Made by a program: the position numbers and the translations under genes
Part shown: in pieces, positions 13,632 through 26,159 of the stretch
How the letters are laid out: every line of letters starts with the position of its first letter
Position numbering within the stretch: the first letter of the stretch is position 1
The notes under the pieces: model-generated
Database searches by the model: none
Told to the model about the DNA's origin: nothing
Seen by the model: the letters and a program-made list of their open reading frames with translations, nothing else
From: Wuchereria bancrofti
Taxonomy: Eukaryota; Nematoda; Chromadorea; Rhabditida; Onchocercidae
Direction of reading: 5' to 3'
Length of the DNA: 64,000 nucleotides
NCBI GenBank assembly: GCA_005281725.1
Contig: SSBO01000005.1
Coordinates: forward strand, 682,001 to 746,000

Positions 13632-15215
13632 TCACACAATCTTACTTGCTGAAGATGTTGTTTCGTCAGTAAATCCTAGTGTATGCCGAAAAAGTGGAAC
13701 AATGTCAGCATCAGATGGACCACATGGAAAATGATCATCCAGCATCGAGGCTAGCTTGCTCAACAATCTAAATTGCGTTTGAAGCATCAATTGTTCATTA
13801 ACTAACAACCTGTATTCAGAAGCACTGACCTCTGGCTTTTCAACTTGCAATATCTTCTTCCAGCGAGTAACATCTAAGGAGATGATCAATAGGTGGTTGT
13901 AAGGTCGGAAAAGAGGTGTAATTACTGGCAATTTGCTCTTATCGGACAATATTTCGGATATCACGGTGCTACACATCAAATCACATGAAGTGTTTGTTGC
14001 ACTGACAGATGTGATACCCCCTTCCGAGTGACCATTTCGATGTAAATTAAAATTGTTAAAATAGAATGCCTCCGGATTAGTAACCAAAATTCCATGACAG
14101 TCGGCAGCACGATGTTTTATTTCATTTGCAAAATTTTCATGTGGTAGGAATTTAATCAGTTTCAAGAGCACAAGCTCACGGAACTGCTCCACATTACTAA
14201 TCAACGCACATCGACTGCAACACGATTCATCCAACCATTCGTTAAAAAAGACCGGTAAAAAAGCAGTCGTCTTATGTCCACGGGCAATAAAATAAAACAA
14301 AATCTTTACCAGAGCTTGCACTGGGTATGGTTTCATAATCTTGAATCCTCTACGTATCTTTCTGGTTGCTTTCATCTGTCCAACGTAGTTCTCAAGACAG
14401 ATGTGATCGTTCATTGCGTAGTTTTGGTCGTAGCTCACGCCAATCAACGGCCCATCAATAACAATCTATTAATTATTTGCATTCAGATTCTCGTGATTCT
14501 ACATAGTCAACCACAAAATCCTCGGCAGTTATCTAAACAGTGCAACTAACCGGTCGTAGCAGTGCTCCTGCCGTACGATCGACTAACGACCGCCTGACGT
14601 TTTCAAATGATATGATTTTTGATAAATCCACATCACAAATGGCATATTTACTGTTACTACCGTTATCCTCATCCGCTTGCATTTCCATTGAAATCTTTCG
14701 ACAAACCTATAAAAAAAAAAATCAACATCCAGCAATTTTTAATTGTGCTATTATGCATTTCCATGGAAAAATCAAAGACCTCTGCTTCTCTTCCTTATCC
14801 TTATAGGGCGGCTTCACTTTTAGTAATAAAATATGAACTGTGACATGACAACTTTACGTATCAAACAGAAATTTGAAGATCAAGGCAAGAGACCTTAATG
14901 AAATTGGTCAATAAACATATAACGCATAAAGAATATTTATCAAACCATACAATGGAGATCATACAGTGAGTAATAAAATAAAATATTTGAAAAAGTGCAC
15001 TCTCAATACTGAAAGTTACTTCTCTTTTTGGGAATAGCCGACATCCCTTAGATATTTCTTGTGAATCAGATATTTCCCTGGAATAAAACATTGGTTTCGA
15101 AGAATCAAAGTAAGGGTGGAACATGTACCATATTCCCTTCTACAATACAAGTCAAGAATGCTGGAAAAGCAAAGAAATCGGCAGGAATGTCTCGAATCCA
15201 TGACATCATTCCCAT
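13632..15215 (-). CDS. NYN/PIN-domain protein related to Regnase-type RNases
   Basis: Three exons in phase 0 (15215-15129, 14706-14551, 14465-13632) give 358 residues. RPIVIDGP at exon 2/3 (D85) matches the first acidic motif of the Regnase/ZC3H12 NYN fold, RGHKTTAFLP (~143-152) matches its RGH-x-x-x-x-F-x-P strand, and AADCHGILVTN (D203) matches the third motif. These are metal-dependent endoribonucleases that cut mRNA. I do not see a CCCH finger, nor a clear second acidic motif, so catalytic competence is uncertain. The C-terminal 120 residues are unrecognised. Exon 1 (start MGMMSWIRD) rests on phase and frame only; an alternative start lies in exon 2 at 14688, which follows a T10-ATAG acceptor and would give 323 residues. 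Confidence 0.6.
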
Positions 15216-16652
15216 TTCCGAATCAAAATTTGTCCTAACTAGCGGGACAAGTGGTTCAGTTTAATCTATCTTTGGCAAAGTTAGGTACTTAATTAAAATG
15301 TAACGAAGAGGTTTTATTTTATTTAAACATTCTTCTCGGTGTCAACACTTTGCAAAAAGTGCAATTGATAGGAATTTTAATTTTTTAATATTTTTCCCTA
15401 ACTTGACTGTCACATCATTTTGTAATTTTCCACATGACTTAATAGTAGAAATCTCAATTTTTTTTTTTTTTTTTTCTATTTCTTTTCCGATAAAAACATT
15501 TGCTGTTGCAGAAAGTAGAATATAATTTGGTAAACACCTTTTGAAAATAATATTGACCACTCACCAAGGTAACGAGTTTACATGAGATATCCGAAGAGCC
15601 ACTGAATTCTTTATTGATATTTTCGCCACATCAACAACCTCAACATCTCAATTTTTCAATACATCGCTTTTGCACAAATCACAGTTCATTAAGGAAACCA
15701 GTAATTTTTGAAAAATTACAGCTATATATAGAAATGATAAAAGAAACATCCAGAAATTTTACCAGTGACATTAAGTGAACAGGTCGAATTTTCAATAATT
15801 GATGATTCCGTACCCGATTTCGATATGCTTTCTGCAGATAGTTGTTAAAAATGGAAATTCATCATTAATATATATCACATGTTCAGAGTTTTTCAAAATG
15901 AGGGAACTTATGTTAGATAAATGATAGCAGTAAAATTAGGAATGTTAAATAAAAGTAAAATTATGCTGTGTGCAATATAAATTGCATCACAGAGATGAAT
16001 TCTACAGATGTGAATAATTATAAATTTTATAGCTTTTTTTCTGACCAAGAATTTCTTTTTCAAATAAAAAAGATATATTAATATATAAACCGGAGATGAC
16101 TGATGTTTTCGATGCTTCCATATTATGTATTGAATGCAACTTCTTGGTCGAAGTAGTTAATCGCAACAGAGGAGTGTTCATGTCACTAAAAAAAAAAATC
16201 CGGAAGGCAGTGATTCATCTTTTGCGACCAACAGTAAGCAACTATATATTTTCACGGAATTAAATTACTAGCATTGTACTTCCATTTTAAATACTGACTT
16301 CATACTGGATGTGACTAATGATAGGTTTCATAGGTTTTCTTCTGACCCAAAATTCTTTCTTCAAATAACCCATTTATTGATATGACTTATTGAGCTTTTG
16401 GCTCTCGAATTTTATTCATGAATCATGGCAGTGCTCTGTTAGATTATTTGAAGTTTGCAGGACGGTGCATTGTTCTGCACCCAATCTTGTGAAAAATCTT
16501 CAACTCGAATTTTACAATAAGAAATCAGCAGGATGAGAAATAAACAATGACTTACTTAACTGATATATTATTATGCTGTGGAAGTCCAACTTTATTCATC
16601 AACTCCCTGCAAATTTTTGCACTCAAAAGCACAGAAGAAGAATGAGGTATTT
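15216..16652. other. Intergenic, AT-rich
   Basis: Contains poly-T/A tracts (about 15460-15475) and no convincing coding segment. Alternative last exons of the ZHP-type gene may lie in 16560-16650, where another frame reads through AEKLEIPHSSS to NNISVK and a stop. Confidence 0.4.
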
Positions 16653-17628
16653 CTAGCTTCTCCGCTGAACATGAATTCCCAGAAGCACATCATACCTTTC
16701 CAAAACTGTTTTCTTGCGTAGAACCTCGCAACAAAATCGACGAAGTTTTTCATAATTAGTTCTCTAGAATTCGGAAAAATATTATACTGATTCTTCAAAA
16801 GAGAATACATGAAAAAGCATAAAATGATTAAAAAATCAGTAGGCAACTAATAAAAAAAACATTTAGAAAAATTTCACTGACATAACACATGAACTATCTG
16901 AATCGTCTATTTCAGTAATCATTAATCCTCTTTCATTAAATTTTGAGAGTTGTTCAAAACAAATGAATTCGGCTGATAAATGACCAGAAAGAATGAAAAA
17001 AGATCACGAGCTAACCATTATATTAAAGCGTTTCACCAAATATGCAGCATGCATTGTTTGAAATTTGATTACTTGCATAATTTCAACCATTGATTCAGCC
17101 AATAATTCTCTAGGACATCGGAAGTAAGTTAGAACCTGAAAAAAAATATCGTCTAGAATAAGAAATATTAGCAACAGTCACTTATGGAATCTCGTGCTGC
17201 AACTGAAAGACGAACCATTTCAGGCATATCACGGCTGATCTTGCAAATTGTAATCTTCTTCTTGCAGTAGAGACATATATGAGCCACATCTGCAACATTT
17301 ACTAAATGAGTGTATTGAAATATTGACTTCAAGAAAGTGCCATTTCGTTCCAGGATGTTCTCATGTAGAAGCACGGAAGCCTTAGTCTATAATATTTTTG
17401 TCGCCTACAGAAAAGAACCACAACAATAGCATTTACTCGTTAAACGAACATCACAAACAAGGACTAACCTTGGGTAGATGCAATACCAATTAAACATTTG
17501 CTGCAAAATATGTGGCCACATTTTGTTAAAAAGAATGCAATGTGTGAAGACGAGATCGACGATGAACGGCAACAGACGTTACACATAATCCAACGTTGCC
17601 CTGGTATGGCATCATCTTTGTCCGACAT
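16653..17628 (-). CDS. ZHP/RNF212 (Zip3)-type RING protein
   Basis: Exons 17628-17469, 17301-17216, 17135-17016 and 16763-16653 give 158 residues. A RING finger is visible with C16, C19, C37, H39, C42, C45, C63 and C66; the FFLTKCGHIFCSKC core and the following CKISRDMPEMVLTYF segment are typical of the Zip3/RNF212/ZHP family. A helical, probably coiled-coil region follows (ESMVEIMQVIKFQ, then YEKLRRFCCEVLRKKTVLE). Family members are SUMO/ubiquitin ligases that act on the synaptonemal complex and fix crossover sites in meiosis. The first ATG lies just after a CAAG acceptor-like site. Exons 1-3 are well supported. The C-terminus is uncertain: splicing at GTATGA within the last exon would replace the short tail, and a separate open stretch near 16890-16970 may be an alternative exon. 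Confidence 0.7.
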
Positions 17629-18356
17629 TTCTTGAAAAAGAATTAAATTTTGTTGAAGGAAGAATTAAAATTACCTCCCTGCATTAGATGTTTAAGCTTA
17701 AAATTATTATCAATATCACTTTTTATACATGCAACTTATCGAATGTCTCATGACGAATATGAGAGAAAAAATGAAGCATCCATTCATGATGAATTTCGAT
17801 GTTCGCGCAGAACATTTCATTATTATTAGCAATATATTCTGATGATGTTCAGAAACGATGAAATGGTAGTGAAACTTTAATTTAATGGTATTTTTTTTAT
17901 TCCACATATTTACAAAAGTAAAGAAAAAAAGATCGGATACAAGTGTAACATCTACTCTTTAAACAGAAATATAACCTGACTGGGTTAACGCCGTAGTCAA
18001 CATTTGTTACAAGAAAAAGAATATAACGAATAATTTATGTAAAAAAAGCAGCTCAACAAATCCTGAAATACATATAACTTTTTTCTTGAAAACGAATAAA
18101 TTGTAATGATGAAGACGGGTATTACGAGGAATATCGCAGAGTTGTAGAAGCATTTTAAGTCATGCAGATATCGATGATCCTTATTTGAGATTAGGCTTCA
18201 AATCTAATTTTTTTCGTAAATGTTCCTCACAAAGGAACAAAATAGCAGTACGTTCGAGGTGTCTCATAACTTCCAAAAACTGTAATGATAGCAGCACATG
18301 ATAACTGTGGAGTGATTCATGCAATGTGATTATAAGAGAGGTATTTCACTGAAATA
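17629..18356. other. Intergenic gap
   Basis: AT-rich DNA between two minus-strand genes. A 63-residue frame at 17716-17907 has no supporting feature. I see nothing else. Confidence 0.45.
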
Positions 18357-20282
18357 TCACAAGATGAGGACCTCAAATACAGCAGTTCTCTGCTCGCACG
18401 CTACTTTTTTACCAAGTTTTCTAGCTGCTAACAGGGCAGCTCCTAAAGCAGGTGTTTCCAGAAGAGTGTAGAGTGTTACCTTTCCAATTCGACTGCCATT
18501 ACTTTTGAGTCCGTGTACAAAACCTACAAAAACACAATATGAATCAGGGAAAAAGTTCAAACTGAAATCGCTTTTACTTGAAAAGTCTCCTTAGAATATA
18601 GATAAAATAAATCCAATCGCCTTATCAGTCGAATAGCAATCTTACCATCCTTTAACAATTCCCAACTTCGCCATACAGAACCAATCAGTAGAAGACGAGC
18701 ATTGTGGAGCATTTCCTATAATACACAAGATCACTGAACAGAAAGATCAACTAATATTATCGTCTAATAAATCCTGGGTCAGACTAACGCTTGAACTCAG
18801 ACAAGGATCAAGTCCGACCTCATCGAAATTTCTTGAAACTGCTCGTACGTGTAAGCCAAGTTGCTCACCAGCATCGCGAAAAACTAGCCGAACAAGAGGA
18901 TCATCATTTGCTTCTGAAAGAAGATAAATCTAATTTTCATAAAATTGAGTTCTGAAAACACCTTTCTTGATAGATAACTGTCGAATCAGGGATAAAAATG
19001 CCTCAATACAGACCGAAAAGAATAAAAACCTTTAGCAACGTGAGCAGCGAAAGATGCAATCCTGGATTTATCGAAATTAGTATATAAAATGTCCAAAATA
19101 CCCGCCTTGTCAGACAAATCAAAAAATTCGAGAAACAATCGTTTTGTTTTTGAAATCGGATGAGGTGACGGATGAAGTCCATCTTCCTCGTCAAATATGC
19201 ATTGAATTAACCTTTAATCTTTCTCCTATATAGTTAACTTAAATTTTGAAGTAATATTCAAGTTCTATAAGAAAACAGCAAATTGGAAAATGCAAAGATA
19301 TAAAAACCACCCCAATACAAGAATGGTTTTTAACAATACAAGGAACATGCAATCAGCACAATACCTCCTTGCGATCCAAAATGCGCTACCACCATCACCA
19401 ATTTGATGTCCCCAACCGCCAACACCATGCACGCTACTATCAGCCTTTAATAATCGACAAGCTGAACCGGTCCCTGCTACGATTACCGCAGCACCTATAC
19501 ATATATTCTACTCCGTCCTAGGGTAGATCAAAATGATGTTTAAAACTTTAAAGTTAGTTAAGAAAATTGTAGCAGCCATTAGTTTGTCTCATGTTTATTG
19601 ATTAGTAGAAAAAAAAACACACACACACAGCATATTCTCACCGTTCTGGAATGAAGCAGCAGCTGCAACGACAGCATCAGAGGAGAGCGAAAACTCGACA
19701 GCAATGTCCCCATGTTGGTCTTTCAAAAAGTTAATCAGTCTTTGGTTGCTTTTTTCATCTTCAGCTCCCGAGAGGCCCATTCCCTTAATATGGTTGAAGA
19801 CTGAAACCCATAATCAGACCTTTTTCATCACCTCAAACGAATACAGAGCAAACTTCAAGTCCTGATTAAGCTAGCTTTTATTCTGAAAATCAATTACACC
19901 GCGAAACGAAATGTCCAGTTCAGTTCAACAAATTCATTACCACAGCTGCAAGAGGACCAACGATCCCAACTTCTTTTTTAGCCATTTGAATCCATTTTGC
20001 TATTCTGTCCGCAACCACATCGAATCCATCAAGACAGCAATTCAGGCCAGTCCGACTCCACTCACCATAACGCTTGCCAGCTTCATCAATAAAAAGAAGT
20101 CGAGACTGCGTTGCACCACTGGAATCTGTACCTGTTATCGAAAATGAACAATGTGAAGGATTGTTGGAACTTAAACGACAAATAAGTTGAACAACATGTT
20201 CAACCCATTTAGAAACAAACTAGGAATTTAAAAATGTGAAAGAATACCCTTCGATTCCAGCAAATATTCTCGACGCTTCCAT
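18357..20282 (-). CDS. nagk: N-acetyl-D-glucosamine kinase
   Basis: Eight exons: 20282-20248, 20131-19941, 19783-19642, 19494-19365, 19211-19030, 18913-18789, 18715-18646, 18523-18357, about 347 residues, close to mammalian NAGK (344). Recognisable segments in order: FAGIEG at the N-terminus, GLSGAEDEK, SLSSDAVVAAA (catalytic Asp position), VAGTGSACRLL, GVGGWGHQIGDGGSAFW, IGSVWRSWELLKDG and the C-terminal ETPALGAALLAARKLG. The enzyme phosphorylates GlcNAc from glycan or chitin turnover to GlcNAc-6-phosphate in the cytosol. Two oddities: exon 1 ends in phase 2 at GG|GTATTC while exon 2 needs phase 1, and the substrate-loop NHWLIG of mammals aligns with NCCLDG. All other junctions are phase-consistent. 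Confidence 0.85.
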
Positions 20283-21658
20283 AAAATCTGCAACAATTAC
20301 TATCAAACATTAAAAAAAAAACTTCTACAGCATCACTCGTCTTATATTTTTATAATTCCAAACTATATCCATACTCAAAATTTTATCCCTTATTATTTTA
20401 GTTTTGTATTCACCATCTCTCATCTCTGACTCAGAAAATCAGAAGCCTTTCGTGTACAAGTCATGATTTTTCATTCGTACTTTCATTCGGCGATGTCACA
20501 AGAACAAAAAAAAATGTGTCAGATTATGCTTTAGATTCTATAGTTATATCTACTATGCAAGATAATTTCAGCTTCCCATAATTAGTAGGCACCACCTGGT
20601 ACGCTTATTATTTACAATAAGGAGCTGCACAGAATATCAAAATGATTCACGTGAATCATGAACATTACCAAGAAAATGTCAATCGAATGTCGAACTTGGA
20701 CTTTCATCTTATTAAGGACTCAAAAAATTTTGCCAAGAAATAGAACTAGAAAAGGTAGACAGAATTTTCATATAAAATGATAAACAGAATTCAGAAAAGT
20801 TCTTGCCATTTTAAATGAAAGTGGAGATCTTTTTGATAGCTCTATTCATTTAAAACTAATAAGCATAAAAAAATGAGCTCATAAAATAAATATGCACAAG
20901 AAGCACTATTCAACCAAATTGAACACATTTAGTACACACTTGGAATTGGCGTACAGGAATGGATCTGTAGAAAAACATAGATCAACGAAGGTTGCGTGCG
21001 AGACGGAAAAATCGATTCAAAAGAAATGAAAACACACTGCTGAAAAACAAATACACGTGCAGTATATTGTAACATTGCACACTGAAATTTTGTAGTGTGC
21101 TGCCACAAGGTGTATGTACTTCCGAAGCAGAAAAGGAATTCGAGAACTTTAAACTCTGCTTTTGGTAATTTAACAAAAAGAGTCTTGATAACACCTCCAA
21201 ATCAGCATCAAAACATCACTACAATTTAAGAAATCCGTATATTTGCGAGATATTGCAATTAATTCCACAACTAAGAAAATAAACATCGATTCTCGACGAC
21301 TCACGCAAACGACACTATAAGCAAAACAATCCGTCAACTGTTCATCACACGGGAAATAAGATCAATGAAGAAAAAGCAATGCAAGCGTTGTCATCAATGG
21401 TATTTCTCATGAAATTTGAATTAGATATTCGAAAAAAAGATATATGTGTTCATCGAAAAATCCGAACTGCAGCGAAATTATGTAAAGAGAGATGCGACTG
21501 TAAAAGTGTAAAGAGATCCGCGATGTTACACTCACTGAGTCTGTGAGAGAAGGACAATAAAACCACAAAGCATTTGCAACTTGGTCGATATCTTTACGGA
21601 CAAACATAATATATTGTTAAGAGAGACTAACATAATATACAGCACAAGAGTTCAGCTA
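20283..21658. other. Intergenic between NAGK and the METTL23-like gene
   Basis: AT-rich, with only short frames on the minus strand (20982-21200 and 21407-21607), which lack recognisable features. It should contain the METTL23-like 3' UTR and the NAGK promoter. Confidence 0.4.
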
Positions 21659-24600
21659 TCAATTCAGTTGGACTAATTTACCTGTTTTACTGAAAATGAT
21701 CCCAATGTGAATTGTATGAAGATCGGTGTGAACAACGCGCACACGTCTACAGCATAACTTGTTCAGTAGAAGCAAATCCTCAATCGACCAATTGCTGCTG
21801 AAAAAATATATACTTGAAAATAGTAAGAAAACAGAAGTATCAGCTTTACAGTGCCATATCTTATAAATAACACTGCTGAAGTTTATTCGTCATCAAAAAT
21901 TGATTTGGCTTTTCAAATTTATATAGCCATATCTGACAATCTGTTAAGGTTTATCAAAAAAAAAGTCTAATCAACTATCAAGCAAATAAATAAATAAGCG
22001 AAAAAAGATAAACTTTCCCAAACATAAAACAGCCTTTTTCACTTCATAAAACCTAATGAGCACATCAACCATTACTATAAATATTTGAAAGATACGATCA
22101 GAAAAAAAAATGAGTTCCAGAACGGATATTTCAAACTGGTCCGGTTTGTCAGTCAATGAGATCAATGGAAATATATTATCACGCTTTATGGAAGAACCTC
22201 CATGGTCGAAATAAGAAATTTCAAAGAAAAACTGAGCGGCAACTAAAATTGTAATTGCACATAATAACTCACGTATGGAAGATGAATTTAAATCTATTCT
22301 CCTCTCAAAGAAAGCTTTCTGCACTACACTACAGATTGTAAATGAACAATGACTTTACTTTCCATGTAAAAATTGACATTACAAGTGCATCTACACCAAG
22401 CAAATGTAGCTGACAGAGAAGCTTCTATTTGAAGAATTTACGAAGGCTACAGACAATTAAGAAATTCGAAAAGAGGGTTGTTACTAATGAAGAAAAACAT
22501 CTCTCAATGCTGCCTGGTGAAGTGAGATCAGAAACTTCACTGGATGAAAGAAGGGAAGCATCGAACGATTAATAGCTACATTCTTCATACTTTCTTCAAC
22601 CACGAATGATGTTTTTGTTCTTAATTTCCACTAAAGGTTAATTACCCATTATTTTCTCCTATTCAGAAACCTAACAGATAAAAAGTGAAGAAGGGAGATG
22701 TTTTAATATTAAAGTTTTTGTTATGAAACAGTATTCGGAAAAAGGAAAGGAACGGATGAATAGGACGTAATGCTCAATAACTCAGTTAAGTAATAATACA
22801 AGTTCAAAGGAAATTCATATAGGAATTAACAACGAAAGCTTAATAAGATAAATGAAAATTTACATTTGAAGGCTATCAGCTTTACTTTCTGTTGGCATAA
22901 ATTATATCAAACTATACATGTCGGACTTTGACCTAAAACCTCATTGACAGTAAAATCTTCCTGAATGTTTCGCAACTGGACAGAATAAGATGGAAAGGTC
23001 GTGATGATCGGATGAAATAGAGCTGATGAAAGTTTTATGGTAACAGGAAGAAAGATCAGTCATACCTAAACTGAATGAAAAGATTTTAGTCTAAATTTTT
23101 CTAGATCACAGCTGGAAAGTAAGAATTGAAAATAATCTGTGATGGATTTGCTCCAATGACAGCGAAGCAACGAACTTCAGTCATACTCGCAACCTATCAA
23201 GTGCTGGTCGCTTTTTCAAATGAACAATTTTTTAATGGATTTCATTAAATAGAATGACAACTCTATTCTTTCAATGAGGTTCACATCTCAAAGCAAAGAA
23301 ATAATTTTAAGAAGATAAAAAAAAAGAAAAAAAAGGTGCGTTACAAGAATTTATTGAAAAACAAAGGAAGAATATTACAAAAAAAGAGCTATCACAAGAA
23401 GCTAAATTAAGAGAGAAAAAAAAAAAGCTAAATTAAGAGAGAAAGAAGTAATAATGATACTTTCTCTCTTCATAAGCAAATATGCATGCCGCTTTGGGAT
23501 ACAGCTGTAATAATAATGCAACAGTGTGCACGAACGCTTCAAACACTGTAATATCGTAGAAAACATCTGCTGCTAAAATGTAATGCAACACAAGAACATC
23601 ATCCATAACCTGATTAAGGTCTGATCCATTCCAGTCTAAATCCTAGAAAACAAAACTTAACAATTTACATGCACATAAATGAATTACAATCTGTAAAAAA
23701 AGGATTGAGGTAATAAACAGAAGAATAAAAACAATCCATGTGCCCAATAAATACCACGAAATTAGAAAGTACAAGTACAGAGATCTATGGTAACTCTGTC
23801 AATTTCAGCAAAAGAATTTTTTAATCTGGTCATTTTCCTATCGTAACGTAACGATGAAAACTATTTGAACATTGATAAATTAGGGGTAGTCTGACCTGCC
23901 AACAAATGAAACAATTCAATAGCATTAATCATTTTCTATTATATAAATCATTTTCAATAGCATTAATCATTTTCTTACCTTTATTAAGAAACAATTCTCG
24001 TCAAGGTTGTTCACAACACAGTTTTGTTTCAAGATTTTGAAGGCCTAAAATAATAGATGAATAAGGATCCTTTCATTAATAGAAGCAACAAGTGGAAGAA
24101 AACGAAGTAAATTCAAAACTTAAAAATTATGAATCTGACCAAATTCTTTCCAAAGTTAGAAGCTAAACTGTTTCGAATACAGTTATCGAGGACAAGATGC
24201 CTGCTCCTTACTTCTTCGATTTCTGGACAACAGTAGGCAACAAGCACTGCTGGCCACAAATAGGGCATTACTAATTGCCATATCCAAATACAAATCATTA
24301 AAAATACATTACGAAGATGGTCACCTCTTCACTTTCGGGATGATCTGTAAAAATAACTAATTTGGCTCCACATTTCGCCGCAGCTAATCCCGGTATTCCA
24401 GTGCAACCGGCGCCCAATTCAAGAACTGTGCATCCTTCGAACAGATAATGATGTGAAGAGATATAGTCACCTGCATCATTGGTTTTATGTTAAATACAGC
24501 AGCGTGCACTGATTACATCTCTTGTAAACGCAGACTAAATTCTTCGATAATATTTCATACTCAGTTCCGGTGACAACGCCAAAGAAAAAACCTTAAAGGA

Positions 24601-25841
24601 TCTTGTTTAAGAAAAGATCATTCTGCAACTATTTGGATTCAAAATCCACTATATATACAATTTCTTGTTTTTTCATTGTTGCTTTTTTCGCAAACTAACA
24701 AAATAACCAGCAATCCGAAAATTTTTGGAGATTTATTAGTTTCTGAATGAAGCACACACCATCACAAATATTACTAACCTGAAATATGCAAGGACTAACG
24801 AAGAAAGTTTTGCGTTCTCCCAAGTTATCTGGAGCACATTTACAAGCTAATGATTAAAAAATTGCTATCTTGTGTACTAGTTCCGTACAATGGAGGGTGC
24901 GTGCCACTTATAAGAAGTCAAGCGCATAATTATCGAACCGACATGCTGTTTTAGATTTGTCCAACAATTAAATCGAAACCCGAGAAAACTGTCAATACAA
25001 GAAAGACCAGAAGAGCACAAAAAAAAATTAACCATTCCACCTTCGTATTTCAGATTTAGAAAATAGTTGCATTCGAGAAACAAATAAAAAACGCTCTTCT
25101 TTACGGTTTTTTTGTAAATTTAAGCGGATAAAGAAAGTAAAGATCGCGTACAAACATGAAGCATTCCATAACCGGCTTACTTTTCCGTCTACGGAACAAA
25201 ATATTCACGGTCCTTTCTTTTTTGCAGAAAAAGTAACGAAAACTGATAGAACAAGTACCGAGCAACACATTTCTAATAATAATTAGATCATTTCTTCGAC
25301 AAGTGACATTGTCAGGATTAAATTGATTATTTTTTACGGGCAAAGGTTAATAATTACTAGGGCGACATCCTCATTCGGACTGTAACTGTTCAACAATTTT
25401 GCTTCAATTTAAATAGATATTCGTGACACGAAAGAAACTCAGTAGGTTTCATCTTTTCACCATTAAAGTGGCCTGAGGATGTGTTTCGGAAATGAGCATT
25501 TCAGGATGGAATCGAGGACAAGGAGGAGGAAACAAGTTATGAAGAAAAGCAAGCAAACAGCGCACTCAGTAAGGAATGCGGAAGGATCACTGTCAGTTTA
25601 CATATAATTCGAGATTATTGTAGACTCGCGGATGAACATCAACCAAGTTCCTGAACCACAAATTGGAGATGTCACAACACCGAGTCGGGGAATCCTTCAG
25701 AGAGAAAGAGAGAGAGAGAGAGAGAGGGAGGATAAGTGAGTGAAAGACTGAAGGACGCAAGGAAGTAACTATCTAGTTATACAAAGACGACTTACCGAGA
25801 ACTTCACTGCTCTGCCATACATGTCGCCAGTGTTCCGTCAT
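21659..25841 (-). CDS. METTL23: METTL23-like protein methyltransferase
   Basis: Five exons (25841-25796, 24470-24325, 24044-23979, 23642-23461, 21797-21659) sum to 192 residues, close to human METTL23 (190). The SAM-binding motif VLELGAGCTGIPG lies at about residues 31-43, followed by AAAKCGA, an acidic FTDHPE and the DVFY motif that replaces DPPY in this seven-beta-strand group; NWSIEDLL matches the C-terminal ADWSLEALL segment. METTL23 is reported as a nuclear histone H3 R17 methyltransferase; conservation of that substrate is inference. The start MTEHWRHVWQSSEVLG puts the HVWQSS motif almost at the N-terminus, so the protein lacks the preface seen in human. Introns 1 and 4 are long (about 1.3 and 1.7 kb) and otherwise empty. 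Confidence 0.85.
25700..25727. repeat. AG dinucleotide repeat in METTL23 intron 1
   Basis: A near-perfect run of AG units, seen directly, about 65 bases downstream of the first coding exon of the minus-strand gene. Confidence 0.9.
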
Positions 25842-26159
25842 CTTTCAGTGGTGACAAGCCCTGGTCCCTTCCAGATATCATTGAGATTATCGGAGTTTTT
25901 CCACCGGAAGGAAGATTGACGACTCTTTGCATGTTGTCGAAACCATACCTGTGACAAAATGCAACGGTCCGTCCTTGCTCCTTCCTTTCCATCGGTCCTT
26001 CCGGAACCTAAGCCTGGTTTCCAACAGCAGGAGAACCTGAATTGCTTCAGGTTCTTTTACCTCTTTTCAGGAGCGTTCATTCCGAGCGTGAAGTCTAAAT
26101 TTTGCTTCGGTGAAGTGACGTACATAAGTTTCAGGAACGAAGTGGAAGGCGCAAGAGGA
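25842..26159. promoter_or_regulatory. Divergent METTL23/ARV1 intergenic region
   Basis: Only 318 bases separate the two start codons, and part of this is METTL23 5' UTR (an acceptor-like TTGTCACAG lies about 110 bases upstream of its ATG). Both promoters must fit here or inside the UTRs, so a shared bidirectional promoter is plausible. The plus-strand open frame starting at 25959 runs into the ARV1 start in the same frame but has no other support. Confidence 0.45.

Noticed and set aside
13632..14447. Transposase or retroelement fragment as the source of the large single-exon frame
   Set aside because: No integrase, RT or terminal repeats; NYN motifs and upstream phase-compatible exons fit a host gene better.
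15061..15264. Plus-strand frame with lysine-rich, protein-like translation
   Set aside because: The antisense strand of the same segment gives a better exon (MGMMSWIRD ... VEGNM) that joins in phase 0 to the NYN gene.
19965..20050. Apparent GTGAGT intron inside NAGK exon 2
   Set aside because: Reading straight through preserves the family spacing between the N-terminal loop and DRIAKWIQ, so no intron is needed.
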